Shown here: piece by piece, positions 62,700 to 64,000 of the stretch
Numbering within the stretch: position 1 is the first letter of the stretch
Layout of the letters: the number at the start of each line of letters is the position of its first letter
Assembly (NCBI GenBank): GCA_964035575.1
Contig: OZ037888.1
Location: 248,001-312,000 of the forward strand
Direction: 5' to 3'
DNA: 64,000 nt
Source of the DNA: Rhynchopus sp. YZ270_cl-10
Taxonomy: Eukaryota; Euglenozoa; Diplonemea; Diplonemida; Diplonemidae
Translations under genes and position numbers: made by a program
Notes under the pieces: generated by a model
Told to the model about the DNA's origin: nothing
Seen by the model: the letters and a program-made list of their open reading frames with translations, nothing else
Database searches by the model: none

Positions 62700-62929
62700 T
62701 TTGTCCGATAGGTTGGTTCCGTGGTGAAGGCCAGCGAGACGGTGGAGACCCAAGGTCAAGAAAAATAGGGGGAAAAGTGTATTTGGCAATGATAATGCAA
62801 AAAAGAGGGGAGTGGAAAACACAGGCGGCAATCTCCTCAAAGATGCGAAGAAAGAGGTCGTGTGTGTGTGTGGTGGTTTGCCTGTGTATTTGAGGGAAGG
62901 GGTCCAGGGTTTTCGCTGTTCTGCATCCA

Positions 62930-63854
62930 TTTCGTTACTTCTGATGTGCCCTACTCCCGCTTTCCTCTCATCAGTCAGATGAATGGGGATCATCCCAGAC
63001 AGGGATTGGGACTATGCATGGTTGGGTTGCGTGAACACCAAGGTGTGGCATATTCGCAGAAGATTCGAAGGGTTGCTGGGGTTGAAAAGGATTGGGGGTG
63101 GGATATGGTACTTTGTTAGTATAATGGTTTTTTTTTTTTTTTTTTTTTTTTGTTATTTTGTTACTTCAAAATCTAATCATTTTTAGTGGTTCATCTGCAT
63201 AAGGGAAAATTGACGACTGCGTCCTGTGTACACACAACACACAATCGTGTCAATAGGGGGAAACGATAAAGAAATCTTGAAGGAAAAGTGTGTCTGCGCG
63301 ACTGCACAGGTGGAGGAAGAGAGGGGTGGGGGAATGAAGGTGGTGAGGTGCTAATGACGCGATGAACGCAGACTAATTGAAGGGACCCTCCACAGGTTCT
63401 CCAACCGTGGAGGGTCGCTAAAGTGAAGTTATTAATGCAGGCACCTCTGCCCAAACAAAAAAGACAAAGGCTGCACTGGTAATAAAGGAGAGGCAGGAAG
63501 GTAGCTGAAAAACAAAAAAAGACCCTGAAGGCACAAAAAACGCCCCGCATACCCTTCCTCGCCTGTAATCTCTCAGGTAGGAGACATAGATTCGAACGGT
63601 CAACACCTTAATAGAGTTTCTGGAGGAACGGACCCCTGGATGCAATTTAATGGTCCAGCCTTGGACCTTAAAAAGATTCATGAAAAATTAACAGAACCCG
63701 AATCATATAAAAAAAGAATCATATAAAAACATGCAGATTATCGTTACAAGCATTTTTTTCAGCTTGAAACAAAAAACGCGCAGGTGGTGTGGCAGATTTT
63801 GCGGTTTTGGCTGGCCCCGTGATTATGTACCGGCATACCCTCCCTCGTGGTAAC
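62930..63854. other. Upstream flank of copy 2, no gene recognised
   Basis: T run at 63127-63151; a partial LINE-tail-like match (GAAGTTATTAATGCAGGCAC) at 63424-63455 in minus orientation. A GTTCGAATC box near 63590 on the minus strand is tRNA-like but no tRNA folds. Confidence 0.4.
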
Positions 63855-63945
63855 CGTGTGCATGCCAATGAAGTACTCTCTGGGGTTCGATAACCCGTGG
63901 AACCAGTGCTTCCGCCGATGAACGGTGAGGCGTTTGCACTTCTCT
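63855..63945 (+). repeat. LINE 3'-tail copy in opposite orientation
   Basis: GGGGTTCGATAACCCGTGGA then CCGATGAACGGTGAGGCGTT and TGCACTT. It is the only copy seen on the plus strand. Next to it CCAATGAAGTAC matches the inverted 5' end of the LINE (56712), suggesting a rearranged copy. Confidence 0.7.
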
Positions 63946-64000
63946 GTTTGCGGAGCAAAAAATACCGGCCGCGTACATATTACGTCGCGTACTAATTAAG

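Larger units (their letters stand above)
58012..62929 (-). repeat. Tandem duplication of a 2.4-kb gene unit
   Basis: Units 58012-60398 and 60567-62929 share coding region, about 230 bp of 5' flank (from CTGCATCCA) and about 110 bp of 3' flank. Most of the coding sequence appears identical, while short segments are replaced. The junction (60399-60566) is unique. Confidence 0.9.

Noticed and set aside
63555-63690. tRNA-like GTTCGAATC box on the minus strand
   Set aside because: No cloverleaf could be drawn and the T stem arms are not complementary.

Overview
KIND OF ORGANISM. This is nuclear DNA of a protist. Spliceosomal GT-AG introns can be read directly (for example three exons that join without error into a 142-residue AP-2 sigma subunit). 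The proteins are eukaryotic: Wee1-like kinase, soluble-type adenylyl cyclase, PP4R3/SMEK and a secreted tyrosinase. The intergenic DNA is packed with A/T homopolymers and small mobile elements. Four-span modules resembling amastins, a LINE, and an rRNA fragment whose spelling recalls kinetoplastids hint at a euglenozoan such as a diplonemid, but this placement is weak. LAYOUT. Nearly every host gene reads on the minus strand. 1-5.4 kb: a truncated LINE tail, a Wee1-like kinase, a cluster of palindromic miniature elements (2.75-3.78 kb), a small membrane protein, and directly upstream of it a piece of large-subunit rRNA. 5.4-22.2 kb: a 16.7-kb repeat desert with at least 14 copies of one hairpin repeat, several other short retroposon families, two hAT-like elements, a mariner-like miniature element and a 567-bp tandem duplication. 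22.2-27.7 kb: a 1,825-residue adenylyl cyclase. 28.0-31.2 kb: two inverted-repeat elements and a repeat block. 31.2-33.9 kb: a PPR-like protein. 34.05-36.97 kb: a 2.9-kb fold-back element. 37.5-43.3 kb: a multi-exon gene of unknown function, a probable mitochondrial protein with a 57-nt intron, and PP4R3/SMEK. 45.0-46.8 kb: AP-2 sigma with a plus-strand gene nested in its second intron. 48.4-50.0 kb: a secreted tyrosinase with a CUB domain. 50.3-56.7 kb: a full-length-looking LINE with a 12-bp target-site duplication. 58.0-62.9 kb: two tandem copies of a 16-span membrane protein. HOW THINGS FIT TOGETHER. The host genes do not form a pathway; they are unrelated housekeeping, signalling and surface genes. 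What unites the window is the mobile-element load. The LINE inserted into a purine-rich tract (AGAAAAAGAAAA on the plus strand). Many short copies sharing its 3' end, and several unrelated short families, also lie beside purine/pyrimidine tracts, mostly in the same orientation as the genes. Two points deserve most attention: the paired 16-span proteins, whose differences fall almost only in loops on one predicted face of the membrane, and the LINE, whose two open frames share one frame separated by a single UGA.
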